From: M3007 sp033764075
GTDB lineage: Bacteria > Bacteroidota > Bacteroidia > Chitinophagales > Saprospiraceae
Length of the DNA: 64,000 bases
Direction: 5' to 3'
NCBI GenBank assembly: GCA_033764075.1
Contig: JANRJH010000051.1
Span: 15,946 to 79,945 of the forward strand
Shown: positions 1-7,323 of the stretch, one piece after another
Layout of the letters: each line of letters opens with the position of its first letter
How positions within the stretch are numbered: position 1 is the stretch's first letter
Translations under genes and position numbers: made by a program
The notes under the pieces: model-generated
What the model was told of the DNA's origin: nothing
Seen by the model: only the letters and a program-made list of their open reading frames with translations
The model's database searches: none

Positions 1-662
1 TGGTTGGCCTGCTCCGCCTTTACCGCGACTTCAAATCCATCGGCGACCACGACCCCTACGGGCAGATACGCTTTTACGAGCAACACGAAGCGGCGATCCG
101 CCGACTGGAACTGCCCGCTTTTTTTGATTGTACCCTGTGCTATGCGCGGGCGCTGATGGAAACCGGGCAGACGGGCAAGCACATTTTTATGTGCGACCGG
201 TTGCTGGAACTGATCATTGGGGAGAACATCCACGAATGGAAGGGCGCAGACCCGTATCGGCAGGTGCTGTTCGATAAGGCCCTTTCCCTGTTCCGAACGG
301 GCGCGCACCGCGATGCCGAGCATGTGCTGCGCGCGTTGGTGCGGTTGGCGCCGGAAGACAAAATGGCCCGCCGTTTTTTGCAAACCTGCCTGCTGCACCA
401 GAAACCGGCGTGGCTCGCCTACACAAGAGCGACATCCATGGTGCTGTTGTTTGCGACGATGCTGGTCATCGGCGCGGAAATCTTTTTTCTCCAATCCTTC
501 TGGCCCGAGGTGTACAAAACGGCGCTCATCGCCCACAACGTTCTGCTGTTTTTTGCGCTGGCAGTGCTGGGGGCCGGCGAATTCGGGCATGCCGGACGCT
601 GTTACCTAGAGGCAAAAGCGTACGCCCGGCACGCCCGAAAACGGAAAGCGGATCGCCACTAA
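1..662 (+). CDS. C-terminal part of a TPR-like protein with two membrane helices (5' end outside window)
   Basis: The reading frame is open from base 3 to the TAA at 660-662, so the gene begins upstream of the window and only its last ~219 residues are here. The visible part is helical and TPR-like (alternating Leu/Ala-rich helices with a repeat that ends RLAPEDKMARRFLQTCLLH), followed by two hydrophobic segments near the C-terminus (VLLFATMLVIGAEIFF and NVLLFFALAVLGAGEF) and a short basic tail. I do not recognise the family. An internal ATG at 156 is unlikely to be the start because the same frame upstream codes well. It is convergent with the TonB receptor and the stop codons overlap in CTAA. 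Confidence 0.75.
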   Translation, partial: VGLLRLYRDFKSIGDHDPYGQIRFYEQHEAAIRRLELPAFFDCTLCYARALMETGQTGKHIFMCDRLLELIIGENIHEWKGADPYRQVLFDKALSLFRTGAHRDAEHVLRALVRLAPEDKMARRFLQTCLLHQKPAWLAYTRATSMVLLFATMLVIGAEIFFLQSFWPEVYKTALIAHNVLLFFALAVLGAGEFGHAGRCYLEAKAYARHARKRKADRH

Positions 663-3073
663 AAAGCGGCACTCAGCGAAAGCACCACATTCCTGCCGGC
701 AGCGCTGAGGCCCGAACTGTACGGCCGGTACCGCTGGTCGGTCAGGTTCTCCACGCCGGCGCCGATGGTCCAATGGTCGCTCAACGTGTACAACGATTTG
801 ACATTTAACGTGTACCACGCCGGCGAATACGGGTTGCCGTTTTCGTCCCTGGCATAGATATAGTCGGTTGCTTTTCCCTCCTCCGACAGGTTTTCGTACG
901 ACACTTCGCCGTTGTACGTGCCGTAGAGTTGCAGGGTGAGCCCGGACATCCGGTAGGTCAGCCGGGTTAAGCCGAACCAGGGCGCAGCATGCCGCAGCGG
1001 GCTGGTTTCGCCGTTGTCCAGCTCTTCCTCCCCCTGCTGGTAATTCACCTGCGTGTACAGCAGCAGTCCGGGCGCAATCTTCCACTCCAGGCCTGCCTGA
1101 AGGCCGTAAACCCGGGCCTGCGCTGCGTTTTGAATGGCCTGCACCTGGCTGAGCTCGCCGTCGTACACAATGGAGTCCTGGCCATTGAGCGTGTAGTCTC
1201 GGCGCACCATGGCCTGGTCGAGCAGGGTATAGTAGGCACACACGTCGATTTTCAGGCGTTCTGCCCAAACCTTGGCGACGTCCAACTCTGCATTGTAGGC
1301 GTATTCGGGCTTCAGGTCGGGGTTGGGCACGACCACAGCGCCGGGCTCGGAGTCGAAAACCTTGCCCACGTCGTCCACATTCGGCGCGCGGAATCCGGTG
1401 GTCAGGCTGCCCGCGAACTCCCAGGCGCCCGGTGCGTGGAACACGGCGCCCAGGCTGCCGGTGACGGCATGGTTGGTGTTTTCGACGGTTGAAAACGGGA
1501 GGGGGTAGAAGTCCTGGTTGTTGCTGAAGTCGGCGTCCAGGCGGAAAAGGTTGTACCGCCCGCCCGCCTGGAACAGCCAGCGCGCCGAGGGCGTCCATTG
1601 GTAGTTGGCGTACAGGGCGTAGGAGGCCCAGGTGGACTGCGGGTAACGCGAAGGCCCCGTGGCGGATTCGCCGGTGGTGATGTCCGCATCCATTCCGGTG
1701 GAGGTCACCTCGTCGATCACCGCTTCGGCTCCGTAGGCGATCTGATGTTTGCCGCGGAGCGCTTTGACGAAGTCGGCATTCAGCGACCAGGCCTTCACCT
1801 TTTCCGTTCGGGTGCGGCGTTCGGGGTCGTTCCAGTCGCGGTCGATCCGGCTTTCTTCGAAGTGTTGGAGGGCGGCGCGAAGGGTCATCTGGTCGTACAG
1901 ACCGTTCGGGGTATTGTGGGCAGCGCTCAGGTTGTGCATGCTCCACACCTGCGGGCCGTAGCGCCACTCGGCGCTGCGGGGCAGCCCGTTGCGGGTGCGG
2001 AGGAGGCGGTCGTAGCGGTCGTAATCGGTGGTGGTCGAATAATGCAACCCGTACTGCAAGTCCCAGTCCTGCCGCGGCTGGAAGCGCACTTTTTGCATCA
2101 GGTTGATCTGTCCGTACCCTGTGGGCGTCTGCACGAGCGGATCGTCGTTGGTCACCACGACGTCGGTGCTGTCGATGCGTTTGGAGAAATAGGGACGCAG
2201 GTAATCATCCGGGCCGTAGGCGCCCTGCCGCAGGTCGGAAAAGTCCCAGGAGGTGAAGCTGGTGAGCAGGGCCCATTTTTCCCAGCCGACGCCGACGTCG
2301 AAGTGCCCCGTTTTTTCCTGGTTCGCCGAGGCGTAGCGGGCGGTGAAGCGACCGTCAATTTGTGTGCCTTCCGCGTCCGACAGCCGGGGTGCGCGCGTTT
2401 GGAAGGACATGACGCCGCCGATGGCGTCGCTGCCGTAAATGACCGATCCAGGGCCAAAGAGCACCTCGGCGTTCTCCACCGCGAAGGGGTCGAGCGAGAT
2501 CACATTTTGCAGGTTGCCGCTGCGGAAAATGGCCGTGTTCATGCGCACACCGTCGACGCTGTACAGCAGGCGGTTGGTGGAGAAGCCGCGGATCATGGGG
2601 CTGCCCCCGCCCTGCTGGCTTTTCTGGATGAACACTTCGCCGGACTGCCCGAGCATATCGGCGGCTGTTTGCGGCTGCTGAAGGGCCACGTCGGCCGGGC
2701 TGATGGTGATGATGCGCGCCGGCACGTCGCTGCGCCGCTGTCGCCAGCGGGTGGCCGACACGACCACCTGATCCAGCGACAGGCCGGGGATGAGGGACAG
2801 GGTGAACCCTGCGTCGGCCAGTTGGGTGTAGCTGCGCGTTTCGGTGCGGTAGCCCAGGAGGCTGATGGTGATGCTGTCCGACGCCGCAAAGACCGCAATG
2901 TCGGCCTGGCCCCTGGCGTCGGTGGTCACCGCTGGTTGCAGGGAGCGGTCTGTCAGCGTCGCCATCTCGAGCGGGCGCCGGGTTTCGGCGTCGGAGACGG
3001 TGATGCGTTGGGCATGTATATGGGTATGGAGCCCGAGCAGGAGCCCCAGGCAGAGGAGTTTTTTCATGGTCAT
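659..3073 (-). CDS. TonB-dependent receptor, heme/hemoglobin type
   Basis: 804-residue outer-membrane receptor expected to import a large ligand, probably heme or hemoglobin, using energy from TonB-ExbBD. It has a signal peptide (MTMKKLLCLGLLLGLHTHIHAQ), a carboxypeptidase-like domain (~22-95), a plug (~100-220) with the conserved stretches MIRGFSTNRLLYSVDGVRMN and GPGSVIYGSDAIGGVMSF, and a 22-strand type barrel ending in SAAGRNVVLSLSAAF with a terminal Phe. The plug signature and the C-terminal NLTDQRYRPYSSG are typical of the hemoglobin/transferrin receptor family in Bacteroidota; the ligand is inference. The start could also be the ATG at 3067. The small protein ending at 3163 lies upstream on the same strand. 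Confidence 0.9.
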   Translation of the reverse strand: MTMKKLLCLGLLLGLHTHIHAQRITVSDAETRRPLEMATLTDRSLQPAVTTDARGQADIAVFAASDSITISLLGYRTETRSYTQLADAGFTLSLIPGLSLDQVVVSATRWRQRRSDVPARIITISPADVALQQPQTAADMLGQSGEVFIQKSQQGGGSPMIRGFSTNRLLYSVDGVRMNTAIFRSGNLQNVISLDPFAVENAEVLFGPGSVIYGSDAIGGVMSFQTRAPRLSDAEGTQIDGRFTARYASANQEKTGHFDVGVGWEKWALLTSFTSWDFSDLRQGAYGPDDYLRPYFSKRIDSTDVVVTNDDPLVQTPTGYGQINLMQKVRFQPRQDWDLQYGLHYSTTTDYDRYDRLLRTRNGLPRSAEWRYGPQVWSMHNLSAAHNTPNGLYDQMTLRAALQHFEESRIDRDWNDPERRTRTEKVKAWSLNADFVKALRGKHQIAYGAEAVIDEVTSTGMDADITTGESATGPSRYPQSTWASYALYANYQWTPSARWLFQAGGRYNLFRLDADFSNNQDFYPLPFSTVENTNHAVTGSLGAVFHAPGAWEFAGSLTTGFRAPNVDDVGKVFDSEPGAVVVPNPDLKPEYAYNAELDVAKVWAERLKIDVCAYYTLLDQAMVRRDYTLNGQDSIVYDGELSQVQAIQNAAQARVYGLQAGLEWKIAPGLLLYTQVNYQQGEEELDNGETSPLRHAAPWFGLTRLTYRMSGLTLQLYGTYNGEVSYENLSEEGKATDYIYARDENGNPYSPAWYTLNVKSLYTLSDHWTIGAGVENLTDQRYRPYSSGLSAAGRNVVLSLSAAF

Positions 3074-3082
3074 GTTTTTTAG

Positions 3083-3145
3083 GCCCGGGCTGCTGCCCGG
3101 GCGTTCCCCGGCTGTCGCCGGTCGCTCCCGGGCTGTCGCCCGGGG
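3083..3145. repeat. Three tandem GC-rich palindromes
   Basis: Three consecutive inverted repeats share the pattern CCCGGGCTGtcGCCCGGG: 3083-3102, 3106-3121 and 3127-3145. They lie directly upstream of the TonB receptor start on its coding strand. A fourth hairpin (AAACCGC-TAC-GCGGTTT, 3157-3173) overlaps the stop codon of the upstream gene. Together they could form stacked stem-loops in the mRNA that separate the two cistrons. Confidence 0.7.
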
Positions 3146-3162
3146 TTATTCAGGTTAAACCG

Positions 3163-3711
3163 CTACGCGGTTTTATTGGGGAGAAAGGGGCGAGGGGGTG
3201 GGTGGAGGGTGGGCGGGTGAATGTTGTCCCAATGGAATGCGTAGGGAATGGCCGGGGGTGGTTTTTGCTCCGGTAAGGCCAGACGCCAGCGCGTGGGGGC
3301 GTGCCAGAATAAGGATTCTAGAAATCCGTCGTATTTGTTGTGAACGTCGTGGGTGGCCGGTGTGTCGGGTATGCCCCGGGCAAGCAGCCCGTTTATTTGC
3401 CGGTTCAGGGCCGTTTCGCGCTTGTCGGGCACGCACCACAGGTGGAGGCTGTCGGTTGTGGTTTCCCGGTGCGCCACGTCGTACATTTCTCCCCGGTATT
3501 CAACTTCACCGGGGTGCTCCCACCGCAGCTGAGCAATCGCTCCGGCTCGGGAAAAGGACAGTTTGACCAGGTCTTCTTTGGCCATGCCTGCCAGTATTTG
3601 CGCCTTGACGGCGTGGCGTACGCGATGCTTCTCCACACGCAGCCACGTGTAGGTGCCGGCAAAGGGCGCCGACAGACAGGCGAGCAGGAACAAGGCGTAG
3701 TATTTGGACAT
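3163..3711 (-). CDS. Hypothetical membrane-anchored protein
   Basis: 182 residues from the ATG at 3711 (MSKYYALFLLACLSAPFAGT), which puts a hydrophobic signal or anchor at the N-terminus; the longer open frame to 3783 has no ATG that gives a sensible N-terminus. A one-mismatch promoter (TACTTTTA) lies upstream. The rest is soluble, basic and ends in a Pro-rich tail (HPPTLHPPPRPFLPNKTA) whose last codons lie in a hairpin. No family is recognised. It precedes the hemoglobin-type receptor on the same strand, so an accessory envelope role is possible but unsupported. Confidence 0.6.
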   Translation of the reverse strand: MSKYYALFLLACLSAPFAGTYTWLRVEKHRVRHAVKAQILAGMAKEDLVKLSFSRAGAIAQLRWEHPGEVEYRGEMYDVAHRETTTDSLHLWCVPDKRETALNRQINGLLARGIPDTPATHDVHNKYDGFLESLFWHAPTRWRLALPEQKPPPAIPYAFHWDNIHPPTLHPPPRPFLPNKTA

Positions 3712-3836
3712 CGGTGGCCGTGAATGCGTAAAAGTACGGCCGAATAGGATGGGAGACGAAAATAAGTGTGGCGAGGCCATCAATCCTGGAATACCTCCCG
3801 GTCTTTCGTCAACATGTTTTTTTTAAACAGTCTCTG

Positions 3837-4430
3837 TCACTCCGCAAACACCCGCGCCATGTCCACCGCCAGCCCCGGAAAAATCCCCACCGGCACCGCA
3901 TCCTCCTCGGTGTACACATTGCGGATGACATAACGCTCGTCTGCCAGATCGTACACCGTCACGCTGTAATCCTCCGGCGAAACGATCCAGTACTCCCGAA
4001 CGCCGTTTTCTTCGTATAGCTGAAGCTTTTCCTTGCGGTCTTTGCGCCGGGTACCCGGCGAAAGAATCTCAACGATCCAGTCCGGGGAGCCGATACAGCC
4101 CGCATCGTCCAGTTTGCTTTTGTCGCATATTACACAAAGGTCGGGTTGTACCACGGTAAGGATTTCTTTGTTGGCCTTGGCGGATTTTTTGCGGTCCAAC
4201 AGCCGAACGTCGAATGGAGCGAAGTAAACGTCGCAGTTTTTGTTTTCAAAATAGGAAAAGACGAAGTGGAAAATTTTTCCCAACATCAGTTGATGCCGGC
4301 GGGAAGGCGCCGGCGACATGGGGTAAATTTTCCCTTTGATCAACTCCACATATTCGTCAAACTGCCAGGTCAGGTAGTCCGCGTAGGTGTATGTTTTGTT
4401 GGTGTCGAGATCGTTTAGCGTCTGTACCAT
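3837..4430 (-). CDS. Uma2 family protein (PD-(D/E)XK nuclease fold)
   Basis: 197 residues. The Uma2 (DUF820) pattern is clear: YADYLTW..DEYVELIKGKIYPMSPAP..HQ at the N-terminus, then VQPDLCVICDKSKLDDAGCIGSPDW, IVEILSPGTRRKDRKEKLQLYEENGVREYWIV and a C-terminal Y..EDAVPVGIFPGLAVDM. The predicted nuclease residues are the Asp of QPD, the Glu of VEILSP and the Lys of the DRKEK stretch. Uma2 proteins are abundant in multicellular-type bacteria and cyanobacteria; their biological role is not established. A second Uma2 gene lies on the other side of uvrB. Confidence 0.9.
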   Translation of the reverse strand: MVQTLNDLDTNKTYTYADYLTWQFDEYVELIKGKIYPMSPAPSRRHQLMLGKIFHFVFSYFENKNCDVYFAPFDVRLLDRKKSAKANKEILTVVQPDLCVICDKSKLDDAGCIGSPDWIVEILSPGTRRKDRKEKLQLYEENGVREYWIVSPEDYSVTVYDLADERYVIRNVYTEEDAVPVGIFPGLAVDMARVFAE

Positions 4431-4434
4431 AACG

Positions 4435-4442
4435 CAAAAATA
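4435..4442 (-). promoter_or_regulatory. -7 element TATTTTTG of the Uma2 gene
   Basis: Exact match to TAnnTTTG on the minus strand, ending only 4 bases before the ATG at 4430. Transcription would begin at or within a few bases of the start codon, so the mRNA is probably leaderless. Confidence 0.6.
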
Positions 4443-4466
4443 AGCTATTTTTTCCAGCGGAACAAG

Positions 4467-6497
4467 CTACCCGAACTTCTCACCCAGTTGCCGTTTCAGG
4501 GCCAGCATCTCGTCGCGCAACTGGGCAGCGGTGACGAAGTCGAGGTCTTTGGCCGCTTTTTTCATGCGATTTTCGGTTTCTTCGATCATTTTTTCCAGCT
4601 GGCTGCGGTTGGCATAGGCCACGATGGGCTCGGCGGCGAGGGTGTGCCCGTCGGGCTCCACGTAGTATTTGGCGCCTTCCACGCCCCGGATGTCGAGGAT
4701 GCTGCGTTGGTTCAGGATCTCCTCCCGGGTTCGGGTCACGGTGGTCGGCACGATGCCGTGTTCCTCGTTGTAGGCCATTTGGATGCTGCGCCTGCGGTTG
4801 GTTTCGTCGATGGTATTGCGCATGGCGTCGGTCATTTTGTCGGCGTAGAAAATGACCAATCCGTTGGCGTTGCGCGCGGCGCGGCCGGCGGTCTGGGTGA
4901 GGGAGCGCATGTTGCGGAGGAAGCCCTCCTTGTCGGCGTCGAGGATGGCCACGAGCGACACCTCGGGCAGGTCGAGGCCTTCGCGCAGGAGGTTGACGCC
5001 GATGAGCACGTCGTACTCACCCAGGCGCAGGTCGCGCAGGATTTCCACGCGTTCCAGGGTTTCCACCTCGGAGTGTATGTAGCGGCATTTGATGTTGAGA
5101 CGGGCCAGGTAGGCGGCGAGCTCTTCGGCCATGCGTTTGGTGAGGGTGGTCACCAGGGTGCGCTCGTTCGCGTCGATGCGGCGCTGTATTTCCTCCATGA
5201 GGTCGTCGATCTGGTTGAGCGAGGGCCGCACGTCGATGGGCGGGTCGAGCAGGCCGGTGGGGCGCACGAGCTGCTCGACCACCACGCCTTCGGTTTGCTC
5301 CAGCTCGTATTCGCCGGGGGTAGCGCTCACGAAGATCGCCTGGTTGATCATGCCCTCGAACTCTTCAAAGTTGAGGGGTCGGTTATCCATGGCCGAGGGC
5401 AGGCGGAAGCCGTAGCCGACCAGCATTTGCTTGCGCGCACGATCACCGCCCGACATGCCGCGCACCTGGGGAACGGTCACGTGGCTCTCGTCGATGATCA
5501 TGAGGTAGTCCTCGGGGAAGTAGTCCAGCAGGCAAAACGGCCGGGTGCCGGGTTGGCGGCGGTCGAAGAACCGGGAGTAGTTCTCGATGCCGTTGCAGTA
5601 GCCCAATTCGCGGATCATCTCCAGGTCGAAGTTGGTGCGCTCGCGGATGCGGCGGGCTTCGAGCATGCGTCCTTCGGCGATGAAAAACTTCTCCTGGGCA
5701 TTCAGCTCGTCCTGGATCTCGTGGATGATCTGGGTGAGGCGTTCCTTGGGTGCGATGTAGAGGTTGGCGGGAAAAATGGCGGTGGCGTCCATCGGTGCGA
5801 TGCGCTTGCCGCTTTCAATCTCGAGGGTTTCGATGCTTTCGATCTCGTCGCCCCAGAAAATGACGCGCACCCCCCAGTCGGCGTAGGGCAGGTTCACGTC
5901 CACCGTGTCGCCTTTAACGCGGAAGGTGCCGCGGCCGAAGTCGGTTTCGGTGCGGGCGTACAGGGAATCGGTGAGGGCGTAGAGGAAGTTGGTTTTGGAG
6001 AGTTTTTGCCCGCGTTGCAGTCGAATGATGCCGGACTCGTAGTCCGCCGGGTTGCCCATACCGTAAATGCAGGAGACGGAAGCGACAATGATGATGTCGC
6101 GCCGCCCGGACAGCAGGGTGCTGGTGGCTTTGAGGCGGAGTTTATCGACCAGTTCGTTGATGTTCAGGTCTTTTTCAATGTAGGTGTCGGAGGTGGGCAG
6201 GTAGGCTTCGGGCTGGTAGTAGTCGTAGTACGACACGAAGTACTCCACGGCGTTGTCCGGGAAAAACGACTGAAACTCGCCGTAGAGCTGGGCAGTGAGC
6301 GTTTTATTGTGGGTGAGCACCAGGGTGGGCCGGTTCACCTGGGCGATGACGTTGGCCATGGTGAACGTCTTGCCCGAGCCGGTGACGCCGAGCAACACCT
6401 GGGCGCGCTCCCCCTTGAGCACACCGTCGGTGAGCTGGCGGATGGCCCGGGGCTGGTCGCCGGTGGGGACGTAGGTGGATTGCAGGTGGAAGGACAT
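4467..6497 (-). CDS. uvrB: Excinuclease ABC subunit UvrB
   Basis: 676 residues, the usual UvrB length, from the ATG at 6497 (MSFHLQSTYVPTGDQPRAI). UvrB receives damaged DNA from UvrA and recruits UvrC in nucleotide excision repair. Visible elements: Walker A GVTGSGKTFT (~38-47), the damage-probing beta hairpin YYDYYQPEAYLPTSDTYIEKD-type segment (~92-112), the DESH box (IIDESHVTVPQVRGM), helicase motifs V/VI (GVNLLREGLDLPEVSLVAILD, QTAGRAARN) and the C-terminal UVR domain (EKMIEETENRMKKAAKDLDF). The upstream 23 codons of open frame are rejected because a promoter lies inside them. Confidence 0.98.
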   Translation of the reverse strand: MSFHLQSTYVPTGDQPRAIRQLTDGVLKGERAQVLLGVTGSGKTFTMANVIAQVNRPTLVLTHNKTLTAQLYGEFQSFFPDNAVEYFVSYYDYYQPEAYLPTSDTYIEKDLNINELVDKLRLKATSTLLSGRRDIIIVASVSCIYGMGNPADYESGIIRLQRGQKLSKTNFLYALTDSLYARTETDFGRGTFRVKGDTVDVNLPYADWGVRVIFWGDEIESIETLEIESGKRIAPMDATAIFPANLYIAPKERLTQIIHEIQDELNAQEKFFIAEGRMLEARRIRERTNFDLEMIRELGYCNGIENYSRFFDRRQPGTRPFCLLDYFPEDYLMIIDESHVTVPQVRGMSGGDRARKQMLVGYGFRLPSAMDNRPLNFEEFEGMINQAIFVSATPGEYELEQTEGVVVEQLVRPTGLLDPPIDVRPSLNQIDDLMEEIQRRIDANERTLVTTLTKRMAEELAAYLARLNIKCRYIHSEVETLERVEILRDLRLGEYDVLIGVNLLREGLDLPEVSLVAILDADKEGFLRNMRSLTQTAGRAARNANGLVIFYADKMTDAMRNTIDETNRRRSIQMAYNEEHGIVPTTVTRTREEILNQRSILDIRGVEGAKYYVEPDGHTLAAEPIVAYANRSQLEKMIEETENRMKKAAKDLDFVTAAQLRDEMLALKRQLGEKFG

Positions 6498-6504
6498 GGT
6501 TGGG

Positions 6505-6512
6505 CAAAAGTA
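6505..6512 (-). promoter_or_regulatory. -7 element TACTTTTG of uvrB
   Basis: Exact TAnnTTTG match on the minus strand, 7 bases before the uvrB ATG. It argues for the start at 6497 and for a leaderless or nearly leaderless transcript. Confidence 0.65.
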
Positions 6513-6616
6513 GCGGGAATAGGGGAGACATGCAACAAGTTGTTTAATTTTTTTGCCAGGAGACACCCTGCGTAAATAAATTCGGTAATCCGGAGTTTAC
6601 CCTGCCGAATGCGCAT

Positions 6617-6624
6617 TATTTTTG
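6617..6624 (+). promoter_or_regulatory. -7 element TATTTTTG of the second Uma2 gene
   Basis: Exact TAnnTTTG match whose last base is 6 bases before the ATG at 6631. It decides the start: the TTG at 6622 in the same frame lies inside the promoter. Divergent from the uvrB promoter. Confidence 0.65.
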
Positions 6625-6630
6625 TACTCC

Positions 6631-7239
6631 ATGACCCACCTCTCCGAAAAAAGCGTACTGCAACTACCGCTCGACCACCCCTGGGTGCTGGCTGCCGACG
6701 CCCCCGTGAGCCGCGAGGCGTTTGAGCGCTTCTGCGCCGAAAATCCGCTGTACCGGCTGGAGCTCAGCGCCGACGGAAAAATCATCATCATGCCTCCCGC
6801 TTCCTTTGATTCCGGTTTCCACGAATTAGAGATTGCCGCTGAACTCCGAAATTTTGCTAAAAAACACCAGATCGGCATCGTCCTTGGCCCTTCTGCCGGC
6901 TATACCTTACCCGACAACTCCGTACGCGCTCTGGACGCCGCCTGGATTTCCGAAGCCCGGTATGCCCAATTGAGCGCCGAAGACCGGAAAACCTTTGCGC
7001 CTGTGGTACCCGAGTTCGTGATCGAAGTGCGCTCGGAAACAGATTCCCTCCCGGCCCTGAAACGCAAAATGACCGAGGTGTGGATCGCCAATGGCGTGCA
7101 GGTGGCCTGGCTGGTCGACCCGCCATCGCGCACCACGTTCGTGTACCGCGGCGCGGAGGAGGAAAGCTGTTCGTTTGACGAGGTGGTGAGCGCCGAGCCG
7201 GCGTTGGGGTTTGGGCTTCGGGTGGGTGATTTGTTTTAG
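6631..7239 (+). CDS. Uma2 family protein (PD-(D/E)XK nuclease fold)
   Basis: 202 residues from the ATG at 6631. It has the family pattern: FERFCAENPLYRLELSADGKIIIMPPAS, then NSVRALDAAWISEARYAQL (the V-x-A-x-D variant of the catalytic Asp region), FVIEVRSETDSLPALKRKMTEVWIANGVQVAWLVDP with Glu and Lys of the nuclease core, and a C-terminal beta strand region. It belongs to a different branch from the Uma2 protein ending at 3837; the two are not a recent duplication. Function unknown; it is divergent from uvrB and just upstream of recG on the same strand. Confidence 0.9.
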   Translation: MTHLSEKSVLQLPLDHPWVLAADAPVSREAFERFCAENPLYRLELSADGKIIIMPPASFDSGFHELEIAAELRNFAKKHQIGIVLGPSAGYTLPDNSVRALDAAWISEARYAQLSAEDRKTFAPVVPEFVIEVRSETDSLPALKRKMTEVWIANGVQVAWLVDPPSRTTFVYRGAEEESCSFDEVVSAEPALGFGLRVGDLF

Positions 7240-7269
7240 GGGTGGGTAATTCGGCATGCAATTTTCCCC

Positions 7270-7277
7270 TATCTTTG
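7270..7277 (+). promoter_or_regulatory. -7 element TATCTTTG of recG
   Basis: Exact TAnnTTTG match 46 bases before the recG ATG, between the Uma2 stop and recG. Confidence 0.55.
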
Positions 7278-7323
7278 CCCACATCAACCCTATTCCCAAC
7301 ACGCTTCCATTACCCCCCTGTGC

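Noticed and set aside
606..1967. 453-codon minus-strand frame overlapping the TonB receptor
   Set aside because: Arg/Pro-rich shadow of the receptor gene in another frame; no family signature.
3837..7239. The two Uma2 genes around uvrB as a mobile or restriction unit
   Set aside because: The two proteins are not closely similar, there are no inverted repeats or a methylase, and Uma2 genes are scattered in large numbers in such genomes.
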